Shown: positions 1 through 11,721 of the stretch, one piece after another
How the letters are laid out: each line of letters opens with the position of its first letter
Numbering within the stretch: the stretch's first letter is position 1
DNA from: Gnetum montanum
Taxonomy: Eukaryota; Streptophyta; Gnetopsida; Gnetales; Gnetaceae
DNA length: 64,000 nt
Reading direction: 5' to 3'
Assembly (NCBI GenBank): GCA_015680685.1
Contig: MNCI01008852.1
Span: 1,058,099-1,122,098, forward strand
Program-made: the position numbers and the translations under genes
The notes under the pieces: generated by a model
What the model was told of the DNA's origin: nothing
Database searches by the model: none
What the model saw: the letters and a program-made list of their open reading frames with translations, nothing else

Positions 1-1900
1 GTGATCTTCTTGATCTTCTAGTTTTCACTCCACTACTTGTTCCCAATTCAAAATCTTTCTTTGACCATTCTTCTTCTAATGAGTAATCAGTCTTAGAATC
101 TAGAATATCTTTTGAAACTTTTAAATTTTCCAAACTATCAATCTTCTTGGTCATGAACTGAAAATAGTATCTAATTTCTTAAGCCTTTATAGTAACACAT
201 AATTGTTGACGTGCTAAAATTATAAGGCTTATGAACCTAGAGGCTGAATTTTCAGCCCTCCTTCTAGTGCCAAAAGAACTGTTGACGACCATTTGGGACG
301 TGACCGTCAACGAGTGTCCTCAAACAGGATTTAGGTGCCTGCTAGTCTCTGGCAACACCAAGGCCCAGATACCTCCAAATAAAATCATTAGTTAATGTGA
401 TTATGTGTGTGTGCTGTTGCGGTGTGCGGTTGTGAAAAATGAAATGATTGCATTACGTGTAAACTATAAATGACTTGTCTTAAAGAGATTCAGCCAACTT
501 TGCCAAGTACTGTGAGTTATTGAGAGTTCCTATTTTGTTCAATTGCCTTGTCTATGCAGTTCTTATAATACCTACTTGTAACAAATAAAATTTTGTTAAA
601 ACATTTGAGCACAACTCTGCGAATCTACTTCTAATTTTCCCCAGAGAAAGAGATAGTTCCACAAGAAAACTAGAAATAGAGCAAGATTCGATGGAAATAG
701 ACAGAAAAGAAAAGCATATTTGTGTAGACATCAAATATTTAAACAAGGAAAAATGACACGAGTAAACACATCACAATAAAGCTATTCCAAATTCAATATC
801 TACGAATTGTTCAAACTTCGAAGGCTCAAATAAGTAATTTCTTCAAGACAATCCTACTATGCTACTAAAAATTTTCTGCGTAAAACTACCACGTACAAGA
901 CTCCATTTTGGCTAGATAATGGATGTCAACAATTGCATTTAACAGAACCTTCAAAAGACTTGACAATTTCTAATTGAAATACCACGGAGATTCACTTTAA
1001 AGATAAAAAGAAGCTATTCTGGTCCCATCAAAATACCAAAGATTTTCTGAACCCTCTTGACTATTGAATCGTTCAACGACATGACTACAAGCAGAGGCTC
1101 TCTTACAATGATCCCAATAGTAGTTCTTATACATTGCACAATAATAAAATTTACTACTAAAATTCTCTTAAGGCTTTTAAACACAAGCGCTTCTATGACA
1201 AAATTTTAACAGAAATTTTCTATTGGGCAACAAGAACAATAAGAGCAATCTAAAAATCCCAAAATTACTTGCCAAGGATGATACTATCTAAACCACTAGC
1301 TAAAAAATTTAACAAAATAAACATAAAACATAACTCATAGGACTATGATAAAGAGGCTAAAATATTTACTCTAGTAAGCCATCTTAGAAGCAATCGTTCA
1401 CACTTTCTTCTTTACAATGCTCTTCTCAAGACCCCAAGTGTGTCTCCAAGTGAGAGCCCAAGTGTGATCCCAATGTCTTCTCAAAAGTGTGATGTATGAG
1501 ACCCCAATATGATGATCCTCTCTCCTTGACCCCTAAAGCCTTTTTATAGGGTTCAAAGGTAGGTAGGTAAGTTACAAAATATCTTGGGTGGTTATAACCA
1601 CCATAGAGAGAAAAAAGCTACAATGCACAAGTGTCCTATTCAATTTCCAAGTGTCTTCATTCAGTCGCCAAGTGGTCACCATGGAGATAAACAAGTTGTA
1701 GGTGACAAGTGTCCAGTTCATGTATGATATTGGATAAATATCCCATGAATTTTTATCTTTGAACATATTTTTTCATAGAGGTATCCAATATTTACATCCA
1801 ATGTTCATCTCCATTAAGTTGAGGCTTTAGAAATGTTTCAAGAAACTCCTATGTCTAGTGAGGAAACCAAGTCTTCACAAATGAATATAATTGAATATAA
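1..1900. other. Non-coding flank, no recognised gene
   Basis: All six frames are short and none resembles a known family. The segment 1420-1730 has a promoter-like end on the minus strand (see the TATA entry) and short repeats of the type 'CCAAGTGTG', which suggests LTR or leader sequence of an element pointing left. I found no paired LTR in the window. The rest holds nothing I can name. Confidence 0.4.
1539..1550 (-). promoter_or_regulatory. TATA-like box, minus strand
   Basis: Read on the minus strand this is CCTATAAAAAGG. It is followed downstream (1540 towards 1380) by about 150 bases rich in 'ACACTTGGG' type repeats without an ORF, which fits the R/U5 part of an LTR or a 5' leader. No second LTR copy was seen, so the assignment to an element is an inference. 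Confidence 0.3.
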
Positions 1901-3410
1901 AATTGATTTAGGGGATGGCCAATGAAGAAAAAAAAGAAAATATATTTTTCAAAAGTTAAGGCCTTAAATAATTTTCCAAAGTTAACCGAGAGATATTATG
2001 GAGGATGTCATATGCAGTTAAACCAACTGCTCGATAGCTTTTCCTGCATGCAGCCCATCTCCGTAGCATATGCTCCACTCCACCGAACTTGTCTCGCCCA
2101 TTGAACCTCCCTAAAATACGATGGTAGTTGAAACCACTTCTACACACGGTTCAGCAGTAGTTGCCATCTCTTTCTCCCTCTCTCACGGTCTCGCTCCCGC
2201 TCTTTATCTCTGTGTCTCTCCATTGTCACAGGAGCAAGGGCTAGAGATTTTTTTTATAGACAAATGCATGCCTATCACTGCTCAAGTAATGTTGTTGCTT
2301 CTTGCGCTGGCATGCACGTGGCCGCGGGCACCACGCTATCTCCTACAACAGGATGAGCAGAGCATTCACTAGAGAAAATGACGTGAGGGTCACTGGCGGT
2401 GGTAGAACTGCACCTTGCATCAAATGGCACTTGTGCAGACCAGGATAGTCTACCATGAACATGACTTGCCAAAGAGGATCTTCCCTATTTCACAAACTCT
2501 TACTTCTTTCCCGCCTCCTGTCAATCACTGGACCTAAACTCCTTTAAAACATCAGGAAACACAAAAAACACTGCCAAGTTTCGGAAAACCTCAAATGAAT
2601 GGTCCCAAGCTTCAGTCCACAGGCCTCAGATTACCAAGAACAACGCCGAACCCCATAAGATCATGCAATGAAAATCTACATCATCTCAATCTTAATGGGA
2701 GCAGCACCAAACATTCTGAAATCGTATGCCCATGACAAATTTGGGGGAAGAAAAATAGAAGGATGATGTCTACAAATTTGCTGCTTGCCTGCACTGTCTT
2801 TATTCTGTGCTTTTTTTTTAGTTTTTTAAATGCCGCAAAATTGATAAGAAAAATAAATAAATAAGAAGTTGCACGTAAGCCCGACCGAGTGAAGGAGCAA
2901 CTGTTTTTGCACATGTCGCACGTTTCTCTGCGTCATCTCCCCAGATGGTGACGTCTCTCCTTATTACCCACAGATTAAAAATTATTCTGGCTTTTCTAGG
3001 TACTGAATCCATTCACGGTCACAGATTCCATGACTTCTCAAGGAATGCATGGGTGCATACGCAGAGTTTCTTTGATGACACAGTGCAGGTACTTCATTTT
3101 CTCCATTCAGGTCCAACAAAATATAAAACAGTGCATGGTATAGGTGCAGGGATCCTGCTGAATACTATCGATGAGTTCTCTCCTGTAGCAAAATGTACAT
3201 TTTTTTTTGTCCTTTAGGTAAATTTGAAACCAGGCCTTGTGTGAATATAAATCGCAGATGCACGAACATCTTGAACGGCAAAGGTAGCACCACCAGGGCA
3301 ACAAAAATGGAACCGAAGCGCAACATCCATCTGTGAAAAGGATACCTGAGATGGCCCTGCAGTTGCAGCATTGAGAACACTTGCTTCTTCATGTCTCACG
3401 GCCCTCATCC
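1901..3410. other. CpG-richer non-coding stretch
   Basis: This stretch keeps visibly more CG dinucleotides (for example around 2320-2345, 2640-2660 and 2875-2960) than the retroelement-derived remainder, and it has no retroelement domains. The open frames here (up to about 90 codons) overlap on both strands and match nothing I recognise. It may be old low-copy DNA, or the continuation of the locus that received the HSP70 retrocopy next to it. Confidence 0.35.
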
Positions 3411-3414
3411 ACCG

Positions 3415-4023
3415 CCTTTACTATGATGATGTTTTTCCTAATTCCAAGCATAGCAACATCAAATGTTCCTCTGCCCAAATCATAAACTAGAATATTCTCT
3501 TCCTTCTTAGAAGGCTTATCCAAATCCTAAGCAATTGTTGCTGCAATCAGCTCATTCAACAATTTCATGACCTCAAAGCCAGCAATCAATCCTGCATCCT
3601 CATGGCATTGTCAAAGTAGGCAGGCACAGTAACCACAACCTTAATCACCTCATAATTTAAAAAAAAACGTCTTAGCAATTTCCTTCAGGTTAGCCAGCAC
3701 CATGGAAGATATCTCTTCTACAGTAAATCGTTTATTTTCACCCTTGAAACTTACCTCTATCAGTGGCTTGCCTTTAGGGCCAGCAATTATAGAAAATAAC
3801 CAATGGTATTATCAGTCTGAATACTAGGGTCTGAAAAGCATCTGCCAATAATTCTCTTGGAATTCAAGATATTTTTTTTTTTTTGGTTCTGTGCAAATTG
3901 ATTCATGGCAAGTTGACCCACAAGCCGTTTAGTGGCAGCAAAGGCAACCATGGAGGGAGTGGTTCTATTGCTTATTGTTGTTTTTCCGATTTTCAAATGT
4001 ATTTTCACAGTATCACATAACAT
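3415..4023 (-). pseudogene. HSP70 nucleotide-binding-domain retropseudogene
   Basis: Minus-strand translation from 4023 gives the HSP70 N-terminal ATPase domain: NRTTPSMVAFAATKRLVGQ, then [18 protein letters not shown], then after a frameshift [19 protein letters not shown] and [11 protein letters not shown]. Further left, in other frames, come remnants of VTVPAYF, of the 'EVMKLLNE' region and of VYDLGRGTFDVAMLGI, the phosphate-binding DLGGGTFDV motif. The spacing and the 'GP.GKP.I.V..KGE' block fit the cytosolic type better than the BiP or mitochondrial types. HSP70s are ATP-driven chaperones, but this copy cannot make one: it has at least three frameshifts, the start is degenerate, and similarity stops near 3415, before the substrate-binding domain. 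No intron interrupts it, so it is probably a 3'-truncated processed copy. Confidence 0.85.
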
Positions 4024-4261
4024 TATTGTGCTCTAAAAATATGAGTCATAGCTCTCCATAGTTTAAGGAAATAAATGTCATCAAAGATGTTTAGACTTGC
4101 TAGAAAACTCTTTATCTTGGTATGATATTCCAAGGATACCACCCTACACTCTGATACAATTGTGTTATTTCTCTTAAGAAGTTTAAAAAGAGATTTCTTT
4201 TTTTTTACTTGCAGATTTAATCATGCTAACCTGTTCCATGAAATGGCCAAAATGTGCCAAC

Positions 4262-5109
4262 ACTTACATAATTGGATAATAAAAAATGTCCCTATTACAT
4301 CCACTATGTGAGTAAAAGCATGGTGGGTGCACAACTAAACTACACCACCACCAAGAAAGGATTGATGATAATGGTGCATGTCTTAGAGAAATTCAAGAAC
4401 TATGTGCTTGGATACAAGGTGTTTATGCACATGGACCACAGTGTAATTAGGTTCCTAATGAATAAACCAATGGTGAGCCCCAGTGTCATATGATGGCTAG
4501 TAATCTTGCAAGAGCTCGATTTAACCATGGTGGATAGGAAGCGAACCAAAAATGTGGTAGCTAACTACATGTCTTAGTTATGATGGGACAATAAAGAGAA
4601 GGAGAGCCTAATTTCAAATCAATTTCCTAATGAACTTCTCTTTGTTGAAGCTACGACTAAATGAGACCCTAAGGAAAACAATTGGTATAATGGCATTCCT
4701 ACTCACCTACTCACTCAGGAGATGCCACAAGAGTGGTACAATAAGAAGAAACAAAATTTTCTTCACTAGGTCAAACATTTCATGGATATCAATGGTAACC
4801 TTTACAAGGTTTGCGTGGATGGCTTGGTTCGACGATATATTCTTGATGATAATCAACTACACATTCTTTAAGATGCATATGAGGTCCCTTATCGGGGCCA
4901 TTATGCTAGGAGACAAATGTCCAATAAAATCCTCATGGCAGTTTATTATTGGCCTACACTTTTTAGGTATGTCCATCACTTCATCGAATCCTATGATTGT
5001 TGTCATCATGATGATGGAATAATTGCTCATATGGAGGATCCTCAATAATGGATCTAACCATTGAGGCCTTCAACATTTGGGGCATTGACTTCATAAGGCC
5101 TATTACTTC
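4262..5109 (+). pseudogene. Athila-type Ty3/gypsy pol fragment: RNase H and integrase N-terminus
   Basis: From 4272 the frame reads RNase H of the Athila lineage (YIHYVSKSMVGAQLNYTTTK, then MHMDHSVIRFLMNK). Stops follow at 4493 and later, where the homologous copy at 54100-54340 also has stops. The 4630-5045 part carries the integrase zinc-binding region in a decayed form (PYRGHYARRQMSNKILMAVY, then YWPTLFRYVHHF), with the second CxxC lost (ESYDCCHHD). The core domain starts as GIDFIRPITS and is cut at 5110-5114 by the solo LTR. Protease and RT are absent upstream: homology begins abruptly at about 4262. The sequence 4265-4750 is a clear direct relative of 54075-54560, so both belong to one family. 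The element is dead. Confidence 0.85.
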
Positions 5110-5114
5110 CATGT
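5110..5114 (+). repeat. Target-site duplication, left (CATGT)
   Basis: CATGT immediately before the solo LTR, repeated exactly at 6062-6066. It is part of the integrase codons of the host element. Confidence 0.85.
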
Positions 5115-6061
5115 TGATGAGTGGCTAGGTGCCCCTAAGCCCAACCATGTGAATCACGGGCATTCACACGTGACTCGGTCGAATTTCATAGACTGTAAGC
5201 ACTTAACATACACCAGACCTCTAACCAGCAAAAACCTTTGTTAGAATGGTCATTGTCTTCTCAACCTCACTTGTGAGTATCTAGTAGCAATGGCTAAGTG
5301 AGATTGAGACAACTGATTTTTATAGTTTTTACTTTATCTTTTGGCGTCTAATTAAGGTATGGAAAGTAAGGAATGAAATATTATCTAATCTACAATTATC
5401 CTAATCTGTATATTAACTATTCCTAGCATAAGTATCTGATCCCATCTTCCAGGCACGTCTTGAGCATCCCCTAACCACTACTGGGTTACCAGACGTTAAG
5501 TGTCACTGGGTTACTAAGCGTTGGGTTTACGTTCAAGATGGTCGTACTTATCATTTCTATGAACTATGAATGAGCGATATCAATTAAACTGAATAATAAG
5601 AGAAACTTAAGCAATTATCAAAGCATATAAATATTAAGCTAGAAATGCATAGAAATGGCTAAGTCCAAATGCTGCAAGGAATGCTTGAAAGCTTGTCTTT
5701 ATTGTTGTCATGCCAATGGGCTCAAATACATCAATGCTCGAATAAAGAGCCGATCACTTTTCTTACACCTGCTATGGGCACTTGGAAAATATTCTATCTC
5801 CTACAGGAACAAACTGTAAGAGCTCCACTACAACTAAAAAAAAAGGTACCTCAATGAGGCGGAAGGCCCTCTTATTTATAGGTCAAAATAGGTGCTACGT
5901 AAATGGGGCCATGTCGATGCATGGAAGGATGCATCGACAGGGCAGCGTTGATGGGGCCACTTATACAAGGCCGCATATATAGGGCCACGTCAACATGACC
6001 ACATATATGGGGTTCCATATACGTGGCCTAGTAAACATGGAAACCAAAAAATACTTCATCA
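5115..6061 (-). mobile_element. Solo LTR inserted in the integrase domain
   Basis: This is a 947-bp segment that begins TGATGA and ends TCATCA, perfect 6-bp inverted ends of the TG...CA type, and is flanked by the 5-bp duplication CATGT. If the segment and one CATGT are removed, the integrase frame continues without a break from GIDFIRPITS into the NGKVYIIVAINYCTKWVE block, which confirms both boundaries. No ORF, primer site or second LTR is present, so it is a solo LTR left by LTR-LTR recombination. A TATA-like box (minus strand, CCTATAAATAAGAGGG, 5866-5881) and GATGCATCGAC-type motifs at 5915-5945 suggest that its transcription direction is leftward. The LTR family was not recognised. Confidence 0.88.
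5866..5881 (-). promoter_or_regulatory. TATA-like box of the solo LTR
   Basis: Read on the minus strand this is CCTATAAATAAGAGGG. It lies about 180 bp from the right end of the solo LTR, a plausible U3/R boundary, and implies a leftward element. Confidence 0.4.
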
Positions 6062-6066
6062 CATGT
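6062..6066 (+). repeat. Target-site duplication, right (CATGT)
   Basis: Exact copy of 5110-5114, directly after the TCATCA end of the solo LTR. Confidence 0.85.
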
Positions 6067-6690
6067 CCAATGGGAAGGTGTATATAATTGTAGCTATTAA
6101 CTACTGTACAAAATGGGTAGAATTTGTAGTAGTCATCGACTACACATCCTCTACAGCAACTCAATTTGTATAATAGCATGTTGTAAGAAGATTTGGGATG
6201 CCACATGCACTTATTTCTATTAATGGAACTCATTTTATAGGCACCACTTTTCAAAAGCTCATGTAATGCTTGGAGCTTGAACATAAATTGATAACTTCAT
6301 ACCATCCTCAAGCTAATGATCAAGCAGAGGTCACTAATTGGGAGAGCTCAAAACTCAATGATGTACTTTGGACTTATCATCCACATGGAAACTTCCTATA
6401 GGATATTCTCCCAATGAGCTCATGTATGAAAAGCTACAAACACTTCCTATCCAAGTAGAACTATGTACACTATCAACAACTTATGACCTTAGCTTGGACT
6501 TAAGCCTAGCACAAAAAGAATGACTAATGAACTTTAATGTGCTAGATGAGAATTTAATGGTAGCCTTGTCATCTAATGAAGTGCACAAGATGTTTAATAA
6601 ACTATGTCATAACCTTAGAATTAGGAAGGTGAAATTTCAACTAAGAGATAAGGTTGTATACTAGAATCCTATGCACGTGCCATAATGAAC
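6067..6690 (+). pseudogene. Athila-type integrase core and C-terminus (continuation)
   Basis: This continues the pol fragment at 4262-5109. It contains AINYCTKWVEFVVVIDYTSS, the second catalytic region INGTHFIGTTFQKLM (usually DNGTHF; the aspartate is replaced by N), and SYHPQANDQAEVTNWE with the catalytic glutamate. These are the D,D-35-E landmarks of retroviral-type integrases, which insert the cDNA into the genome. Decayed C-terminal sequence follows to about 6690 (NEVHKMFNKLCHNLRIRKVK, FQLRDKVVY). Stops at 6171, 6264 and beyond make it non-functional. Confidence 0.85.
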
Positions 6691-8887
6691 TAAGTTGCAA
6701 ACATTATGAGAGAGACATTATATTATTTATGAAACCTTTCTATTTGGGACCATGCTAATTTACAAACCTAAAAGCCCAAGTAAGAAACTACTAGTCAACA
6801 CTTAACTCAAGCCTTTACAAGAACCTAGAATACCTAGTGATCACAACACCTCAATAGATGCACAAGCACACTCAATTTTTTGAATCTTCTTCTTCCAACT
6901 TAGTTGTGGGGGAGATGGCCATCCATGTTGAACTAATTAAAGTGGCTCCTCAATTTTTCATTTTTTCTATTTTTCATTCTTTTTTTACACTATTTTTATT
7001 ACATTTTTCTTTCTTTAGTATTTTATAATTTTTTCTATCTTTTACCTTATTTGATTTGCATTTTTCTTATGATTATCTTTTCTTTCTTTATTGTTGCAAA
7101 GACTTGGTGTAATTGTAGCTGCTAATTGATGGTGGTTTGTATTATACATTATTATCTAATTGCAAATGTCAGGATTTCATTATTGAATTTTGACATTGAT
7201 AAATGCAACATTTATTCTTTTCATGTTAATAGCTAGTGAGTCCATGTCATCCATCGATCCACATAACTCTATGGTGTTTCTTTTTTTTGGAAGTATGAGG
7301 TCCCTTCTTAAAAATAACTTATAATGAACTTGTAACCTTGGTAGTTTCCAAACTTAAGACAAATTAAATTGATATACAAGGGTATGAATCCAATGGATTT
7401 TATACTTTTTATACTTGTCTACCCTCTAGGGTGCATCAGTGTCTCCATGGATCCTTTGCCATTGCTATGTCAACCAATAATAGGAAGCTAAGTCTTTGCA
7501 TAGTGTGGTTTCCATTTAAAAAGAAAAAAGAAAAAAAATAATGGAAACTCAAAGCACATCCCTTAGACTTAATAATGGACTACAAGCACTAGTTATGGGA
7601 CTAGAAAGACATGTTATCTATGTCTAAAGGCACCCCTCTAACTAAGGTCCTTTTTCACTTCCTACTTCTCTTTTTCTTCTCTCTTTGGAATGGTGATTGG
7701 TTTGTGGGGATACTCTTGTCCCTTGGGGGATGGAATAGTCTAAATGTGTTAATTCAAAGTCATTGGAAGTGATTGGTCTTAATTTTGACTAAGGATCGAT
7801 GCTAATAGGTCATATTCACCACATACTTCATAAGGAACTTCATGTGACCATGATAAGGGACTCCATTCCACACTTTCTCATCCATCTATGCTCTCCATCA
7901 ATCACCTCACTACCTTTTCTCAGGATTATTTTAATGTTTTTGTTTTGACATAGTTAAAATCATTTAGTGGTTTTCTTAGTGATTCAATTCTTAACTAACC
8001 ACAACCATTAATTAACCATGGGGTCAATAGACTCCTTGGTTTAAGGGTATGAAAGGGCCTTAAGGGCATGAACTTGCTATGAGGAGGATCCACTTGCATA
8101 CCCCTTGGTTGGGAAGGTTACATTCCTTATCCCTTAGACATTTTTTTCTTCTAAACCTTACTAATTCCATGGTTATTCCATCCAGTTTGCACTCCTTACC
8201 GAATGTTCTCTAGATTAAATCTCCTTTCTTGTGCATATTCTTACCCTCTTCGAGCATTTCATCATGTTGTTGGCTTTTTTGGCTCCCTTTGGACTCCAAT
8301 TTAATGTGAAAAATCTTTTTTTTTCTTTTTTTTTAATGCTGAAAAATTTTGTCCAACAACTTCATCACCATGATCCCATCGATGCATTAGGCTGTGTTGA
8401 CACATCCCCATCAATGGAACCCCATCAACACAACACAAACAATCTTTAAATAGCATGAATACTTAGTCAATTTTTTCCATTTGCTTTCAAATAAGAAAGA
8501 CTTTTTTGCTATTTTCAAAGCCCAAAACCTTTCAAAGCCCATAACTTTCATACCACTTCTCCAATTAACCCTTTTCTTTGTTCCTGCAACTACTAGAGGT
8601 GAGCTCTATGTTGTGGGTGTCACAAACCTTAGGTTTTTGATGGAAAATGTTTTGAAATTTTTCTAAATCCTAAAAGGTTTAACTAATAAAATAATATTAA
8701 AATTACTAATTTGTGAGAATTAAACCTTCCCAAAAAACTTTGGTAATTATTTAAATAAAATAATATTAAAATAATTAATTCACCATAATCACAATATAGC
8801 GTAAGTGTAACTAATCAAAGGAGACAAGGTATTAAACTATCCAAGTTACACATCAAACACTAATCTTTAGCTATGTTATGATTACAT
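6691..8887. other. Non-coding 3' region of the Athila-type element
   Basis: A purine-rich run (GTGGGGGAGATGG, about 6906-6918) follows the pol remnant and looks like a polypurine tract. T-rich DNA without ORFs comes next. The stretch 8395-8450 has CCCCATCAA repeats followed by a weak TATA-like CTTTAAATAGC, similar in layout to 11960-12090. The stretch 8680-8830 is AT-rich. I could not fix LTR ends or find a matching second LTR. Confidence 0.4.
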
Positions 8888-11721
8888 ATGGCACCTAGAC
8901 TAAGGGATAAATGTCCACAAGAGGAACAACCATTCCAACCAAGGAAGAAGCAGCCTAGAAAATGAAGGAACCAATAGTAGTAGTATCCCTAAGAGCAAGT
9001 AGTAGAGACCCGTGCAACAAGACCTCTTCAGGAGGAGCCTGAATTGGAATCTATCCAAAAGATTCCCAAAGCCAAAACCAAGCAATCATAAAGAAATGAG
9101 GTGCCTAGGCCTAGACTAAATCTTGAAGTCAACTTGATAGAAGCTTACCTCAAGAAAATTAATTCTAAGGAGATTAGAGTTTTAGTTCTTCAGGAACTAA
9201 AATTTGGTCTATTCTTGGACTTGGCATTGGAAGAGGTAAACACCCAGTAGCAAACCTCTCCTATGTGGCCTATTCTCACTTCCAGTGGGGAGTGGTACCT
9301 AGGAGAGAAATCCTCTTTTTGAGCAATAGGAAAGTTGATGCCACAATAAAGATAAAGGATATCAATGTATCCTACTCTATTGAGGTCATTACTGAGGCCC
9401 TCAAGTTGCTAGATATTAGGGCAACCTTGGTGGAAATATCAATGTAGCCAAACCCAAAAGTAAAGAAAGAGTGGATCTAGTGGTGATATGTATTTGACTG
9501 CAAGGAATATGGTGCACTCATTAAGGTATAGAGGATGTACTTCAAAATCATGTCCTATTACCTCAATCCAACGACGAGGCTAAGCAAAATCACAGCCTTC
9601 TCTACCCATGCATGTACCACTCTAAGTGGTAAATTCCTTGTTAATTTCCCACAATTGATCTACTTAGAGATTAAAAAATGCTTCAAGGAAAATAAACAAG
9701 GGAGAAAGGCACTTCCCTTTCCATGCTTCATTTGCAAGTTGTGCAAAAGGGTAGGTATAGGCTGCTATGGCCATGATATCCTTCATCATGCTTCTACTAC
9801 CTCTTGGATAGAGATGATGAAGTTATAGGTGCCTACCAAGTGGCAAGAAGAGGAGCAATTAGCATCATAAACTACTCATGAGAAAACAATGTTAGAGGCC
9901 CACATTGCCATTGAGCACATGCATGAACTCCATGAGAAACTCTTGTAATAGCAACAGACAAGACCGAATGGTGGTGAATCCTCTATCTACTAACTAGCGT
10001 TGAGCCATCTCAATGAAGTGACTAGAACCATTAGTAGGATGGAGGGGAAAACATCTCTATTTTTTCTCCAAAGGATGCAAGTGCCCACAAGATCAAATGA
10101 TAGCATTTGGGAAGTAATAGTGTCCCTTTCAAGATAACAATAATTTCCAAAGATCTCTGAGAACACCACTACTTTCTCAATGCTCTTGGAGGAGGATAAG
10201 GAAGTAATTGTCTTGGTGATGCAACACCAAGGATAGAAAATATTTTTGGTGGTGGTGGTTGATAGAGTGGTAGAAGCACTCAATGCTCTTATGGCCTCTA
10301 TGTCAGATGTTGCTGCACTTAGGGATGTGTAGATGTTTGTAGGAGTAGCAAGATGGAGGTTTAGCATAGCCTAGCATGAAGAATTACTATATTGAATGGT
10401 AGGAACTTGGAAACCACTTATGGGGGTCTTTGACCTTATAAATAACATCACTACCACCCAATTGACTCTATTGGGAGCTAGGAGTAAGCTCCTCATTGCC
10501 AATGCCCAACTCAATGAAGCCACATCTAAAAATCAAAGATTGGCTACTGAGGTTACAGAGTTGAGAACCCATTTAGCTAATCCTACCATTCTTGGCCAAG
10601 TCATAACAAGAGATGAATTTTTTCAATAGCTTCAAAATAAACTAAGGGAGGTTGAGAATGCAAAGGAGTCAGTAGTCTTTAACCAATCCTTAGTAGATGC
10701 CATTACCTACAACACTAAAAAGGACTTGTTAGGGGTTTGCCAAGAGAATTTAGTTTTGACCCAAGAGAATTATCTCCTATGAAATGTTGAGAATTAGAAA
10801 GAAAAAATGATGGAATTTGTGCAACAACAATAGGAGCAACTTGCTAAGGTGAATATAGAATTAAGGAGGTTGACTACTAAGAATCACAATCTCTTGATGA
10901 AGAAGGTACATTCCTTGCATTAGAAATCAACCATTGAGATTGTCACCTAGAAAAATAAGGTCCTAAAGTTAGAAAGAGTGAAAAATCACTACATGGACTA
11001 GGTTGGCCTTCTCAAAGAGGTTAATGAAAAGGAGATCTAGCTAGCAAAGGTAAAGGTGACTAACGTTCTCCAGCAACTCTAGTAAGGAGATGACATATGG
11101 AATCCCATCTTTAATAGACTTAACACATACAACAAAGTAGAAATCTACCTAAAGGAGTTGCATATTAAGGAGATGATGGAGTACATGGATTTAGCCAACC
11201 TCCGTTATGTGAACTTGGCAATGTTGAGGCTGAGCTTAAAACTGGAAAAACAAGTGACTAGCTCATACCTTTTGTACGAGACCAAGTTCAAGCACTATAA
11301 GGACATAGAGCAAAAGCTAGAAACAACCAATGCTAAACTTGAAGTTCTTAGAGTGATTCATAGATCAAAAATCAATGGTTGAAAACCTCACTAGGAGAAT
11401 GAACAACTACTAGGAGCTATAGAATGCAAACAATTCACTACTTGGTTTGTCAATGTTCAGGATTTGTTCCCTGCCATGCCTTGTCTATGGGATGTTCCTG
11501 TACCAACCCACATCAATGATGCTATGTGGACCATGTATGATCTCCAAAGTAAGGAGGATAAGATGAAAACATTGCTGGATGCATTTCACCTTCAACTAGT
11601 ATTTGTAGTTGTAACAGGATAACCAGAACTATTACAACCTCAACCTCAATGGCCACATGCATCAAAGGCAAGGGAAGGTCCTTTAGCACCTCAAGAGTCT
11701 CCACCTCCTAGGACCATTTGA
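8888..11721 (+). pseudogene. Decayed gag/env-like ORF ('putative plant transposon protein' type)
   Basis: An ATG at 8888 opens a Q/K/R-rich N-terminus. With many in-frame TAG codons (mostly expected CAG) and a few frameshifts, coding similarity runs to a TGA at 11719-11721, about 940 codons. The region 9530-9780 reads RMYFKIMSYYLNPTTRLSKI, then ALPFPCFICKLCKRVGIG. This matches the layout of the plant gag/env-like domain that has a 'TPTTH...' block followed by 'LFFPSLITRLC..AGV'. Residues coded at 10400-11390 are coiled-coil rich (ANAQLNEATSKNQRLATEVT; KLETTNAKLEVL) and the tail is P/Q-rich. It lies downstream of an Athila-type pol in the same orientation, where such elements often carry an env-like ORF, but it could belong to a separate element. 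No enzymatic motif was seen. Confidence 0.6.

Noticed and set aside
2121-2372. 83-codon plus-strand frame with a hydrophobic segment as a secreted or membrane protein gene
   Set aside because: Overlapping frames of similar length exist on both strands, there is no family match, and there is no supporting promoter or intron structure.
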